Part shown: piece by piece, positions 7,075-15,675 of the stretch
Layout: each line of letters starts with the position of its first letter
Numbering within the stretch: the stretch's first letter is position 1
DNA from: an uncultured Flavobacteriales bacterium
GTDB taxonomy: Bacteria > Bacteroidota > Bacteroidia > Flavobacteriales > Crocinitomicaceae
Length of the DNA: 52,524 nucleotides
Assembly (NCBI GenBank): GCA_946480815.1
Contig: CAMLLB010000026.1
Location: 1 to 52,524, forward strand
Direction: 5' to 3'
Translations under genes and position numbers: made by a program
Notes under the pieces: generated by a model
Database searches by the model: none
What the model saw: the letters and a program-made list of their open reading frames with translations, nothing else
What the model was told of the DNA's origin: nothing

Positions 7075-7989
7075 TTATTTCACATCGAAAGCGGTAATCT
7101 CCATCGATCCTTTATACCACTCTTTCATGTCGTCGGTGCTCCAGGTACGAACAGTTTGCGGGAAAATGGCCTGGAGTGGTGCATCAAATTGTTTTGTATG
7201 AACGGTTACAGATTCTGTCTGGTCCTTTTTACGACCGTTATGAATGATTGCAGGCCCCACTACATCGATCAATACCTTTCCCTTGAAATGAGATTCGCCG
7301 TAAACAACAAAACGCACATTGGCCGGAATAGCAATTCCATTTGGCGTTTGATTATTTGATCCCCATGAAAAACCGTTCAATACAGGATATTGTCCCATGG
7401 GAATGAAATTGGAATACGGATCGGTATGAAAAACTTCTGATGAGAGATCAGCAATACTTGAATCGGAAATGAGCAAACTGCTGAAGTGGACCGTAAGCCA
7501 AAGCTCTTGTCTTGCTTTCGCTTGTTCGATTTTAGCTCTTGGGTATTCTTCATCACGAAGTTCCAGGGCTTTTTCATAATACCGGATCGCTTCCGGATAC
7601 CTCAACTGTGTATATGCCAGGTCTGCAGTATCCAATAACTTTTCGAAATTCTGCAGGTTTATTCGTGCAAGTTCTACATTGGACCGACCGATCTGATCGA
7701 TCGCATAATTATCTTGCCGGAATTGCAAAGCCCGGTTATATTCCGTGATCGCTTCAGCGTATTTCCGTTGGAGGAACAATGAATCCGCACCTTGTATTGC
7801 GGTCATGTATTCTGCTTCGTGTGCCTGTTGTTCTTTCTTGATTTTTTTATATTGAGCTGCCGTAACCACTTCTCTTCCCAAAGTAGTTACTGCATTAAAA
7901 ACCTGGTACACTCCCTGGGAACCGAGATTAAACTGACCAAAAGCAGTTGCAGATACCAATAAAACAAGTAAAAGTAGTCCTTTTTGCAT
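7075..7989 (-). CDS. Exported TPR-like repeat protein
   Basis: A 304-residue protein with a signal peptide (about 1-18, ending TAFGQ). Residues about 60-160 are helical and contain two TPR-like units, LFLQRKYAEAITEYNRAL and the related LRYPEAIRYYEKALEL. The C-terminal 130 residues are beta-rich and unrecognised. TPR repeats mediate protein-protein contacts, here in the periplasm or at the outer membrane. The start ATG at 7989 fits the signal peptide. No partner can be named. Confidence 0.72.
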   Translation of the reverse strand: MQKGLLLLVLLVSATAFGQFNLGSQGVYQVFNAVTTLGREVVTAAQYKKIKKEQQAHEAEYMTAIQGADSLFLQRKYAEAITEYNRALQFRQDNYAIDQIGRSNVELARINLQNFEKLLDTADLAYTQLRYPEAIRYYEKALELRDEEYPRAKIEQAKARQELWLTVHFSSLLISDSSIADLSSEVFHTDPYSNFIPMGQYPVLNGFSWGSNNQTPNGIAIPANVRFVVYGESHFKGKVLIDVVGPAIIHNGRKKDQTESVTVHTKQFDAPLQAIFPQTVRTWSTDDMKEWYKGSMEITAFDVK

Positions 7990-8039
7990 ACGCTGAAAAG
8001 ATGCAAGTTAAGCAAAATTAATGCCAGATTCATGATACA

Positions 8040-8280
8040 CAAACGCCTTGGTTTCGATATGCTCCATTGCTCCTTCGCTGAAGCTCTTAACCTTCGCGTA
8101 ACCGCTACACTTGCGCTGAAGCTTTAGCGTAGGCGCTACGGTGGAGCAAGGTCAGCGCAAGCGTTGTATTCCGCATTCGACCTGACAGCGTCTACCGGTT
8201 CGCTTGGTGTCATGTCGAGTATCCCGCATGAGTACTCGATTTCTTAAACCCAAACCTACACGCGGGATGTATCGAGACGG
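8040..8280. repeat. Structured GC-rich intergenic segment with inverted repeats
   Basis: The roughly 300-bp gap between the TPR-protein start (7989) and the response-regulator stop (8290) holds no convincing gene. It is unusually GC-rich for this genome. It contains TCGAGTA-N11-TACTCGA (8215-8239) and a longer pairing of ATCCCGC (8221-8227) with GCGGGAT (8262-8268). TTGCTCC near 8068 pairs with GGAGCAA near 8144, and GCTTCAGCG appears twice on the minus strand. It looks like a dispersed intergenic repeat or a stable transcript end, but copy number cannot be judged here. Confidence 0.45.
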
Positions 8281-8289
8281 ACATGAAAA

Positions 8290-8940
8290 CTATTCTTCCA
8301 CTTTGTAGATTCCGTGTTTTAAGGCATAAAACACCAACCCCGCAACGTTTTTCGCTTTGGTTTTCAATAAAATATTCCGTCGGTGATTGTTCACTGTCAA
8401 TGGCGAGACAAAAAGGGTTTGGGCAATTTCCTCGGTGCTCATTTCTCTGCAGATCATGGCCAATATTTCCTTTTCACGGTTCGTCAACTCCTCTTTTTGC
8501 AGGTTTTCCCCTCCTTTTTCGCGTTCATGAAGTGCTTTCAGCAGGGTTTCTTTCACAGGTGCAGCATAGTACTCACCTCCTTCGCTCACCTCCATAATTG
8601 CTTTCCAAACTTCACTGATTGCACTGTCCTTTAATAAATACCCATTCACTTCCAGATCGTATAATGAAAGAATATCGGTACTCCGGTTAAACATGGTTAA
8701 GGCAATAACCGGGACCAAGGCAAACTTTCCTTTTTTCATTTCCCGGATCGTTTCTACTCCACCCTTTACCGGCATCGAAATATCCATCAGCACCAGATCA
8801 ACCGGGTGGAGTTCCAGCAATTGCATCACCTCTTCACCGTTTGAGGCTTCAATAATATTTTTCACTCCTGACATCTGGAGCAAAAGGCTGGAAAGTCCTT
8901 CACGGAAAACGGTATGATCGTCTGCTATTAATATGGTCAT
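8290..8940 (-). CDS. NarL/FixJ-family response regulator (LuxR-type HTH)
   Basis: A 216-residue two-domain regulator. The receiver domain covers about 1-120, with acidic pocket D7/D8, phosphoacceptor D53 (LMDISMP) and the switch Lys in GYLLKDS. The C-terminal GerE/LuxR helix-turn-helix is at about 150-210 (LTNREKEILAMI, then SPLTVNNHRRNILLK). It is the last gene of a three-gene minus-strand operon: receptor-like membrane protein, histidine kinase, regulator. The kinase gene lies 5 bp upstream and is the likely cognate partner. Target genes are not evident. Confidence 0.92.
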   Translation of the reverse strand: MTILIADDHTVFREGLSSLLLQMSGVKNIIEASNGEEVMQLLELHPVDLVLMDISMPVKGGVETIREMKKGKFALVPVIALTMFNRSTDILSLYDLEVNGYLLKDSAISEVWKAIMEVSEGGEYYAAPVKETLLKALHEREKGGENLQKEELTNREKEILAMICREMSTEEIAQTLFVSPLTVNNHRRNILLKTKAKNVAGLVFYALKHGIYKVEE

Positions 8941-8945
8941 TGTAT

Positions 8946-9695
8946 TTATCTTGTTTTATAAGTTAAGGGAATTTTGATGGTAACGCTCAATCCTCCGGAA
9001 GTATTTTTCCAGATCAGTTTTCCGTTCATGATCTGCACCCGTTTTTCAATATTCCGCATTCCCATTCCGGAGGCGGAAAGCTTTTCAGGAAGACCTTTTC
9101 CATCGTCCCAATAATTGATGACTAATTGCTTTCTGTCTTTTGTCACGATAATCCCTCCTTTTTCCGCGTCTGCATGCTTGATCGTATTCGAGATCAATTC
9201 CTGAACAATCCGGATCAATGAAGCGTTATCCACTTCCTGCAACCTGATTCCTTCCGCCCGGTAATCGAGACTTAGTTTCAACTGATCGGTCTGGTTCACG
9301 ATCCCGACATGTTTTTCCAACATGAGCTGCAGGTTATTTCCGTTTATCAGGTCTGAAGAAAGTGTATGCGAAATATCCCGGCACAACTGAATAGCATCCT
9401 GGAGCTGTTTCTGGATTTTCGGGAGTAAGACTTCCGTTTGTTCCGGTTCATGACGTTCCAGGAGAAACCCGATTTGCATTTGGGCGATGGATAAAGTCGG
9501 AGCAATATTATCGTGGATTTCCAATGCAATTGCTGCCCGTTCTTTTTCCTGGATATTGATGGTATATTCAATAAATTCGAGGTCTTTCTTCCAAAGTTGC
9601 CGGAATAATTTACGGATCACCAAGTACATAACAAGTACCAGGAACAGGAACAGAACCACTGCAAGCATGATGATATTATAGATCTCTATCGGCAT
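8946..9695 (-). CDS. Membrane-bound sensor histidine kinase (HisKA_3 type)
   Basis: A 249-residue kinase with one N-terminal transmembrane helix (about 8-28), a HisKA_3 dimerisation domain with phospho-acceptor H61 in EIHDNIAPTLS, and a HATPase_c domain with N box ELISNTIKHA and G boxes around DDGKGLP and GMGMRNIEKR. It lacks its own extracellular sensor, so the membrane protein encoded 3 bp upstream probably supplies sensing. It is closely similar in layout to the kinase at 14260-15015. Confidence 0.92.
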   Translation of the reverse strand: MPIEIYNIIMLAVVLFLFLVLVMYLVIRKLFRQLWKKDLEFIEYTINIQEKERAAIALEIHDNIAPTLSIAQMQIGFLLERHEPEQTEVLLPKIQKQLQDAIQLCRDISHTLSSDLINGNNLQLMLEKHVGIVNQTDQLKLSLDYRAEGIRLQEVDNASLIRIVQELISNTIKHADAEKGGIIVTKDRKQLVINYWDDGKGLPEKLSASGMGMRNIEKRVQIMNGKLIWKNTSGGLSVTIKIPLTYKTR

Positions 9696-9698
9696 AGC

Positions 9699-10370
9699 TT
9701 AAAGTCGAATAATATTCCGGATAAACAAGTAAGCAAGGATCGAATAATAAGCTGTATTGACCAGTAGGTTAATGTGCAGCACCCACCGATCACCGGACGC
9801 AAACGCCATGGAACTCAGATATGTAAAGGAAACCGTTACACAGCCTAAGGTAAAATAAACGGTACAAAGTGTTCCCAGTTGTACTGCAAATTTGTTCCCC
9901 TGAAAAATATACCTTCCAAGGACCTGTCTGAGGAAAATGGACGAGCATATTCCCATTATAACAAAATATCCAGCGATATCAATGCTATTGAAAGACTGAA
10001 AAAGATCCCAATATTTCCGGAAAAAGAACATAAAAACAAATATAGACCATGCTGCAATCGTGCTATAAAGCAAAATTCGTGTGCGTAAGACCAAATTGAA
10101 AAATACGAACAGCGAAAAAGAATGTCCCAATATGTTAATGCTATAAACCAATTGATTCGGATAACCGGGTGCAATGGTATAGGAAAACAATTCTGCAAGA
10201 AAGTTGAACAACAGGTAGATAAACAGGAACAGAAATGCCACTTGCTTCTGTTTCACCGTTTCAAAGGCAAGTCCGGCAGGTTTCCTTCCACGAAAAACCA
10301 GGATCATTTGCCAAAAAGCTGTGACAAATGCCACAAACAGGCACATATTATAGAAATAAGCCAGGAACAT
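9699..10370 (-). CDS. Seven-helix-type membrane protein, receptor partner of kinase
   Basis: A 223-residue polytopic protein with about seven hydrophobic helices and short loops; no enzymatic motif. It sits first in the operon with the kinase (3-bp gap) and LuxR-type regulator. Two further membrane proteins of the same size and context occur at 13569-14267 and 16944-17639. I infer that it senses a ligand or membrane state and passes it to the kinase, whose own N terminus is only a single helix. The family name is not known to me. Confidence 0.7.
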   Translation of the reverse strand: MFLAYFYNMCLFVAFVTAFWQMILVFRGRKPAGLAFETVKQKQVAFLFLFIYLLFNFLAELFSYTIAPGYPNQLVYSINILGHSFSLFVFFNLVLRTRILLYSTIAAWSIFVFMFFFRKYWDLFQSFNSIDIAGYFVIMGICSSIFLRQVLGRYIFQGNKFAVQLGTLCTVYFTLGCVTVSFTYLSSMAFASGDRWVLHINLLVNTAYYSILAYLFIRNIIRL

Positions 10371-10450
10371 AAAATCTTTTCAAATATCGGGCTGGAAAAA
10401 CAATAAAAAAATGATTACAACTAAGCATTTTACGACCTATGGTGTTTTTA

Positions 10451-10458
10451 TACTTTTG
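10451..10458 (+). promoter_or_regulatory. Putative -7 promoter element for the 10545 gene
   Basis: TACTTTTG matches the Bacteroidota -7 consensus TAnnTTTG. It would give a 5' leader of about 80 nt before the GTG at 10545. No clear -33 element was seen. Confidence 0.4.
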
Positions 10459-10544
10459 CTCCGGAAGCTAAAATAGTTGAATTTATTCAGAATACGCATC
10501 CGATATGAAACAATTAAAAACCAATAACTTAATATCAAAGTCCT

Positions 10545-11786
10545 GTGAAACAAATTACTACACTCATCCTTGTTTTTTTGTGCTCCACATCCGGAATATC
10601 TGCTCAAATTAACCTGAACAAAGTCAAAGAAAAAGCCCCAAAAGTAAATACAGATGTAAATGTTCCGTCTACCGGAAGCAGCGGCTCTAAAAATGAACCT
10701 GCCAAAGCCTTGGAAAGTCCCGCGAAAGATGAAATTTTCGATTTCCACAGTGACATCCTGTCCGGTGAAGATGCTCTAAAAAAGTATAATTACCCGAGTA
10801 CAAAAGAATACATTGATAAGCTGGAAAAATTACTGGCAACAATCAACTCCAAAGATCCGAACTGGAAAGATCCCAAACAGGATATCCCTCGATTCAACAA
10901 ACTGAAAGAAGATTACGAACGAATTAACGGCGAATTTGAGATGTCCCAAAGATTGGAAGACATGCGCAGTTGGTCAAATTCCATTAAGGAATCCTATTTA
11001 AAGGCGTATGACGAGTGGTATACAACCCGCTTGAACAAAAAGAACTTTGAGGAGATTAAAGCATACTATACCGCTCATTCTGACATGAGTGATGAACGGG
11101 CAAAAAACGGTATGGCAAACATGGAAAATTTTTACACAAACGAGCTGCCTAAAATCAAAAACCTGGTGATGGGAGACGCGAAAAAATACCTTTCCTATAC
11201 AAAATACATCAAAGAGAATCGTGCAAAGCCAGGTTATTTGGAAGGTTTAGGTTATGCCGGACTGGACCCGAAGCGTGATTTGAATGACATTACCGAAGGT
11301 GTGAAGCGCTTTGGAAATGCCGTCCTGTTGTTCTCCGACGATGCCGAGTTTAAATCCGTTCACACCACACTTACGGAGCGTAAGGCGGATTTGGAACAAT
11401 ACATCGCAAGCCCGGAATATACTGCTGATATTGCAAGGAGAAAACAATTGGACATTGATTCCATTCTGATCGGTACACCAGGAATGACTGATCCTTCTCT
11501 GGATGCTGTCGTAAAACGTGATTTTGATACAAAAACCTGGGGAGCAATTCAACGGATCAGTTTGTTGGACAAAGGCTGGACGATTACAAAAAACAGTGCT
11601 GGAATTCCGTTGGAGAAGTTTATCGACGTGGAAGTTGGGACTTCTGAAGCGAAAGGTTGCTGGCGCGTATCCGGAGCACTTGTTTGCACCTATGAGGGCG
11701 GAGGTGTTTATGGAAAGCCAAAATTCATCCATCAATCATCGCAGGAAATGAATTGTGCAAACATGAAAAAGAATGGAACAAAATAG
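10545..11786 (+). CDS. Exported helical protein of unknown function
   Basis: A 413-residue protein starting at GTG; the GTG places a proper signal peptide at the N terminus (KQITTLILVFLCSTSGISAQ). The mature protein is Lys- and Glu-rich and largely helical from about 75 to 310, with a small C-terminal domain containing three cysteines (GCW, VCT, MNCAN). No known family is recognised. The gene overlaps the next start by 14 bp, so the two are probably co-expressed. Confidence 0.68.
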   Translation: MKQITTLILVFLCSTSGISAQINLNKVKEKAPKVNTDVNVPSTGSSGSKNEPAKALESPAKDEIFDFHSDILSGEDALKKYNYPSTKEYIDKLEKLLATINSKDPNWKDPKQDIPRFNKLKEDYERINGEFEMSQRLEDMRSWSNSIKESYLKAYDEWYTTRLNKKNFEEIKAYYTAHSDMSDERAKNGMANMENFYTNELPKIKNLVMGDAKKYLSYTKYIKENRAKPGYLEGLGYAGLDPKRDLNDITEGVKRFGNAVLLFSDDAEFKSVHTTLTERKADLEQYIASPEYTADIARRKQLDIDSILIGTPGMTDPSLDAVVKRDFDTKTWGAIQRISLLDKGWTITKNSAGIPLEKFIDVEVGTSEAKGCWRVSGALVCTYEGGGVYGKPKFIHQSSQEMNCANMKKNGTK

Positions 11787-12351
11787 GAATTCCTTTGAAA
11801 TAGAATTGTGGGCAGACAAAGCCAAAATGAAGCGCATCCTTTACATCATTTTGTTCATTGCAGTTCTGGCTTGGGCAGCCCACTTTATAGGATCGGTCTG
11901 TTGGGATAAGTATTCTGTCCCGGCACAGACATTACGTGGAACGAGCGGACGTTTCGGCTGGCCGGTAACTCTTTATTGGTGGGGAATGTTTATCGGGATT
12001 ATTGCTCCGGGATGTTTTGTTCTTATTTACTTCATTCTGAACAAAAAAGCTCCTTCCCTTGCCTTAGATCCTACAGGTTTGTTTATCAATCAGCAATTGA
12101 TCGGCAAAACCCTGGTACCCTGGAATGACATTTCACGTATTGAAAAAGAGCAACAGGGAAAAGTTTCCATTTTACATATTTACTTCAAAAATCCGCAACA
12201 AATCATTGAGCAGCAAAGCTCATCCAGACAGGTATTCCTGAAAGAGAACCTGAAAGACGGAGAACCATTAAAATGCGACAATCGCTTACTTACAGGTGAT
12301 TTCGACGGCTTCTTTTCAAAGGCCCAAACTTACCTGAAACAGGAATTATAG
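11773..12351 (+). CDS. STM3941-like membrane protein
   Basis: A 192-residue protein with two transmembrane helices (about 20-42 and 66-88). A PH-like C-terminal domain has the pattern DPTGLFINQQ...LVPWNDISRIEKE, as in small 'STM3941 family' proteins. It overlaps the preceding gene by 14 bp; a downstream ATG at 11827 is a possible alternative start. Its function is unknown in this family; the pattern suggests a membrane-anchored regulatory or scaffold role. Confidence 0.62.
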   Translation: MEQNRNSFEIELWADKAKMKRILYIILFIAVLAWAAHFIGSVCWDKYSVPAQTLRGTSGRFGWPVTLYWWGMFIGIIAPGCFVLIYFILNKKAPSLALDPTGLFINQQLIGKTLVPWNDISRIEKEQQGKVSILHIYFKNPQQIIEQQSSSRQVFLKENLKDGEPLKCDNRLLTGDFDGFFSKAQTYLKQEL

Positions 12352-12379
12352 AAAGTACACCTGACCCCTGATTAGTTTT

Positions 12380-12410
12380 GCCCCGATTTTCAGACAAATC
12401 GGGGCTTTTT
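12380..12410 (+). terminator. Rho-independent terminator
   Basis: A 10-bp GC-rich stem (GCCCCGATTT with AAATCGGGGC), 6-nt loop, and T5 on the plus strand, 29 bp after the 12351 stop. Confidence 0.88.
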
Positions 12411-12463
12411 CAAATCTTTTGAATCACGGGTAAAAAGAATTAATTTAGTGGAAAAGCTCCTTT

Positions 12464-13336
12464 ATGATGCATTTTAAATTTCCAAAAAGATACATTGTAC
12501 CACTTATCTGCTTATTGATTCTTTTTACCACTGCCTGTAAGAAGAAAAATCCTGATCCGGAAACGACTTATGAAACCAGCCAGGAATATAATTTACAGAA
12601 TATCTCATACGGATCGGATAACCAGCAAAAAATGGATATATACCTGCCGGCAAACAGGGATTCAAACACAAAAGTTTTCGTATTGATCCATGGAGGGGGC
12701 TGGAGCGGCGGTGATAAAGCCGATTTCACGTATTTATTGAATTCCCTGAAAACGTATTATCCGGATCATGCGATCATCAATATTAATTATCGCCTGGCCA
12801 CAGAAGCCAGTCCGGCATATCCGAAACAAATCAATGATATCCAGGCTGCTTTAACGGAGATCAGTTTGGAGAAATACCATGTTTCGTCCCAATTCTTTTT
12901 ATTTGGAGCTTCCGCAGGCGGACATCTTTCCCTGCTTTATGCTTACAGCTTTGATCCGGACCATCATGTGAAAGGAATTTGTAATACGGTCGGTCCTTCA
13001 GACCTTACCGATCCGAATTATCTGAATAACCCGGTTTACAGTTCCGTTTACCCTGTTTTGGTAAATGGCGGAGCCCAAAATCAATCAGGAGTTGAAGCTG
13101 TGAGTCCGGCGCTTCATGTAACACCCGCTTCTCCTCCTACCATTTCTTTTTACGGGGATTCGGATCCGTTGGTCCCTTCAACCCAAATGACCCGTTTACA
13201 TGATGCTTTGAATGCGAATGGTGTTTACAACCAGGCAACTATGTACCAGGGAGCAGGACACGGAAATTGGAATCAAACTCAATCCAATGATTATGTGGCG
13301 AAAATTCTGGTGTTTGTGAATAGCTATTTTCAGTAA
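12464..13336 (+). CDS. Alpha/beta-hydrolase lipoprotein (esterase/lipase-like)
   Basis: A 290-residue lipoprotein with lipobox FTTAC (C25) followed by KKKN. It has an alpha/beta hydrolase fold of the hormone-sensitive-lipase/BD-FAE type: oxyanion motif HGGGW at 76-80, nucleophile S150 in GASAGG, a putative acid D232 or D234 in GDSDP and H266 in GAGHGNW. All catalytic positions are present, so it is probably an active carboxylesterase on the periplasmic or outer membrane face. Its substrate is not deducible. It stands alone between a terminator and the next receptor operon. Confidence 0.85.
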   Translation: MMHFKFPKRYIVPLICLLILFTTACKKKNPDPETTYETSQEYNLQNISYGSDNQQKMDIYLPANRDSNTKVFVLIHGGGWSGGDKADFTYLLNSLKTYYPDHAIININYRLATEASPAYPKQINDIQAALTEISLEKYHVSSQFFLFGASAGGHLSLLYAYSFDPDHHVKGICNTVGPSDLTDPNYLNNPVYSSVYPVLVNGGAQNQSGVEAVSPALHVTPASPPTISFYGDSDPLVPSTQMTRLHDALNANGVYNQATMYQGAGHGNWNQTQSNDYVAKILVFVNSYFQ

Positions 13337-13339
13337 AAA

Positions 13340-13357
13340 ATGCTTAGAACTAAGCAT
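13340..13357. terminator. Hairpin after esterase gene
   Basis: ATGCTTAG-AA-CTAAGCAT, a perfect 8-bp stem, 3 bp after the esterase stop. The plus strand lacks a T run after it, while the minus strand would have one, so termination on plus is uncertain. Confidence 0.45.
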
Positions 13358-13458
13358 ATGAATTTAATTGAATCCTCTTTAACTTTGGCATATCAAAGAT
13401 TCAGATCAAAATCAGCATATTCACTCCCATTTATCTACCACACAAATCGTTCTCGAAA

Positions 13459-13489
13459 CCGTAAGAAGTATAAAAAATACGTCTTACGG
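13459..13489. promoter_or_regulatory. Imperfect 13-bp palindrome upstream of receptor/kinase operon
   Basis: CCGTAAGAAGTAT and ATACGTCTTACGG flank an A5 centre, with one mismatch between the arms. It lies 80 bp before the 13569 start, so it is placed like an operator or a 5' leader hairpin. No known regulator box is matched. Confidence 0.4.
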
Positions 13490-13568
13490 TTAGATGAATA
13501 CAATCAGTTTTCTGAAAGCAATTTTTAGTTATGTACAAAGCCGTAAGGCTCTACACCAATAAACAAAC

Positions 13569-14267
13569 ATGTTAATTATATCTATTTTATACCTGGTAGT
13601 AGTTTCAATGGGAATAATTTTTTCCATTATCTACCTGGCGCAATTACGTAAATCCGCAGCCAAACTACCTGAAGAATGGAGAAAATCGGCTTCCTGGAAA
13701 AATTTCAGGAACAGTATTTATCTGCTGACAATCTTCCTGACCCTGGTTCTGATCAATCAGTTAGTACTCTGTTATCTTGCCATACAACATATAAACAACG
13801 GGCTTGCATTTAGTCTCTGTTTTACTTTTGTTCCCATTCCATTGTTTGCTTTTTTCTTTCTGCACACACAAAGCATGTGGAAACGATACAGTTATATTGT
13901 GTTACATGCTATTCTTATCGGATCTTTGATCTTTGGAGGATATTATCATCCGTTAAGCACTCCGAACGCTGAGATTTCATTAATACTGAACAGCGTCTTT
14001 TTCTTAATCGCGCTGTTGCATCTGACAGATTTGCTGATTCATCCCAAAACAGATCATTTCAAATTCAAACTGAAGATCAACCTGATTATTTTGGTCTTCT
14101 CTCTCATGGCCAGCATTCTGTCTTCTCTTGATTGGGAGAATATCACTCCCGGTTATTCAGGCAATTATTCCCTGATCTTCCTTCTGCAAAATGGGAACAT
14201 GATTCTCTTTTATTTTTCATTTACGTGTGTATTTGTTCCGGAAATCATAAAATTGCGTCGTGGATAA
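13569..14267 (+). CDS. Seven-helix-type membrane protein, receptor partner of kinase (paralogue)
   Basis: A 232-residue protein with about seven hydrophobic helices. After the first helix it has AKLPEEWRKSASW, and in the middle GGYYHP. Both blocks recur in the orphan protein at 16944-17639 (AKLPEGWRKSE, GGYYHP), proving that those two are paralogues. Its stop overlaps the kinase start by 8 bp, a strong sign of translational coupling and of joint function as receptor and transmitter. The ligand is unknown. Confidence 0.75.
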   Translation: MLIISILYLVVVSMGIIFSIIYLAQLRKSAAKLPEEWRKSASWKNFRNSIYLLTIFLTLVLINQLVLCYLAIQHINNGLAFSLCFTFVPIPLFAFFFLHTQSMWKRYSYIVLHAILIGSLIFGGYYHPLSTPNAEISLILNSVFFLIALLHLTDLLIHPKTDHFKFKLKINLIILVFSLMASILSSLDWENITPGYSGNYSLIFLLQNGNMILFYFSFTCVFVPEIIKLRRG

Positions 14268-15015
14268 TCTCATTTTCGCCATACTGCTCGTCGTAACATT
14301 ACTGATCATCATTTTCGGGGTCGGGATTTACTACGTGATCACGGGGCTTTACAGGCAGTTGAGAAAAAGGGAAGCAGAAGCAATTGAGTCAATCATTACG
14401 GCACAGGAACGCGAACGTACAAGTATTTCCCGGGAGGTACATGACAACCTCGGTCCGATGCTCTCCATTACCCAAATGCAAATCAGTTACCTGGTTGAAC
14501 AAATACAAACTGCCTCAGAAAAAGAACTCCTGGTAAAAATGCAACAGCAGTTGCAGGATGCCATCAAACTTTGCCGGAATATTGCACACCTGATTTCTTC
14601 CGAAGTCAGTTCTTCCAAGTCCTTTCAGAACGTATTGAAAGAACAGACTGCATACATTAATGAGTTGGGAAATATCAAGGTTGACCTGACAATCCCGGCA
14701 GATCTTCCTCCTATCGACCCGGTCAAAGCAACATCCCTGATCCGGATTTTCCAGGAGTTACTGATGAATACAGTCCGTCATGCCGGAGCAACGCAAATTC
14801 ATATCAAAATTGAGAAAACAACTGATTACCTACTTTTCATTTACCAGGATAATGGTTCGGGATTCCAAATGAAACACGTGAATTTAGGATTGGGAATACA
14901 AAATATTACCAAACGCATTGAGATCATTGGTGGAAAACAATTATGGAACCCGGATCCGGTCAATTCCGGAATGAGTTTACAGATTCTACTCCCACTGCAA
15001 AAAATCACCTCTTAG
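14260..15015 (+). CDS. Membrane-bound sensor histidine kinase (HisKA_3 type)
   Basis: 251 residues starting at GTG, 8 bp inside the receptor gene. One transmembrane helix (about 5-28), H61 phospho-acceptor in REVHDNLGPMLS, N box ELLMNTVRHA, G boxes QDNGSGF and GLGIQNITKR. The layout matches the kinase at 8946-9695 residue for residue around H61. Unlike that operon, no response regulator follows; the regulator at 8290-8940 or one elsewhere must serve it. A GC-rich hairpin at 15036-15060 follows the stop. Confidence 0.9.
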   Translation: MDNLIFAILLVVTLLIIIFGVGIYYVITGLYRQLRKREAEAIESIITAQERERTSISREVHDNLGPMLSITQMQISYLVEQIQTASEKELLVKMQQQLQDAIKLCRNIAHLISSEVSSSKSFQNVLKEQTAYINELGNIKVDLTIPADLPPIDPVKATSLIRIFQELLMNTVRHAGATQIHIKIEKTTDYLLFIYQDNGSGFQMKHVNLGLGIQNITKRIEIIGGKQLWNPDPVNSGMSLQILLPLQKITS

Positions 15016-15035
15016 GAACTGATCATTTTCAGATA

Positions 15036-15060
15036 GGGCAAGTCCCTGCGGGAAATGCCC
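15036..15060. terminator. Hairpin between convergent genes
   Basis: GGGCA pairs with TGCCC around a nested CCC/GGG; there is no T tract. It lies between the kinase stop (15015) and the convergent YbjN-like gene stop (15072). Confidence 0.4.
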
Positions 15061-15071
15061 GTCTATTGGAA

Positions 15072-15527
15072 TTAATTAAAATTTACCGGTTTGTCGTTGG
15101 GTTTCGGATCCCAGCAACCTTCGTATTTGAAGGTCAGTTTCCCGTAATAATCGGAAGAATAGAAAGCTACACGATCCAGGGTCGCGTCCACTTCGCTCTT
15201 ATCCAGGTTATCCGCTTCACGTAAACAAAGTACATATGTCCAATCAGCTTTGATACTGATCCATGATCCATACAAGGTGTGATTGATCTCCAAACAATTT
15301 TTGAAAAAAGCTTCCTGATTTCGATCCGGAATGCGCAACAAAGGGCTCATAACCTGGAAATAATACTTATCCGGATTTTGCGGAAAGTTGAATACATCGA
15401 TCCACACAGTTGAACCTTTATAGGTTAAATTCCATTGTCCGGGTTTTTCGCCTCGACATAATCCCGGATCTACTCCTAATTCAGCAAGACTCTGCTCAAT
15501 CAGGAAACATACTGAGTCAAAATTCAT
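15072..15527 (-). CDS. YbjN/CesT-like small protein
   Basis: A 151-residue soluble protein with an alpha/beta pattern typical of YbjN or type III chaperone-like folds: an N-terminal helix FLIEQSLAELG, strand-rich middle (VWIDVFNFP...YYFQVMSPLLRIP), then helix and strands. There is no signal peptide and no catalytic motif. Proteins of this type often act as small chaperones or stress-linked factors. The family call is tentative. It is a single gene transcribed away from the MFS transporter. Confidence 0.55.
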   Translation of the reverse strand: MNFDSVCFLIEQSLAELGVDPGLCRGEKPGQWNLTYKGSTVWIDVFNFPQNPDKYYFQVMSPLLRIPDRNQEAFFKNCLEINHTLYGSWISIKADWTYVLCLREADNLDKSEVDATLDRVAFYSSDYYGKLTFKYEGCWDPKPNDKPVNFN

Positions 15528-15566
15528 GATGGAAAAATAGTGAAAAAGTATTGTAAGTCAAAGTTT

Positions 15567-15602
15567 AGACTTAAGACCAAAGACAGAATTTGTCTTAAGT
15601 CT
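15567..15602. repeat. Inverted repeat in the gap before the MFS gene
   Basis: AGACTTAAGA-N16-TCTTAAGTCT, with a nested AAGACA/TGTCTT pair. It lies in the divergent region between the YbjN-like and MFS genes. It could be an operator or a hairpin repeat; no known box is matched. Confidence 0.45.
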
Positions 15603-15675
15603 GCTGTCTCTCGTTTTAAATCTCAAACTTTTCAATCCATTTATGTAAGTTTAACATTCAAAACGCTGGAAAACA

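Noticed and set aside
13340..13528. 62-codon plus-strand frame after the esterase
   Set aside because: It starts inside a hairpin, runs through the 13459 palindrome, and has low-complexity basic composition with no family pattern.
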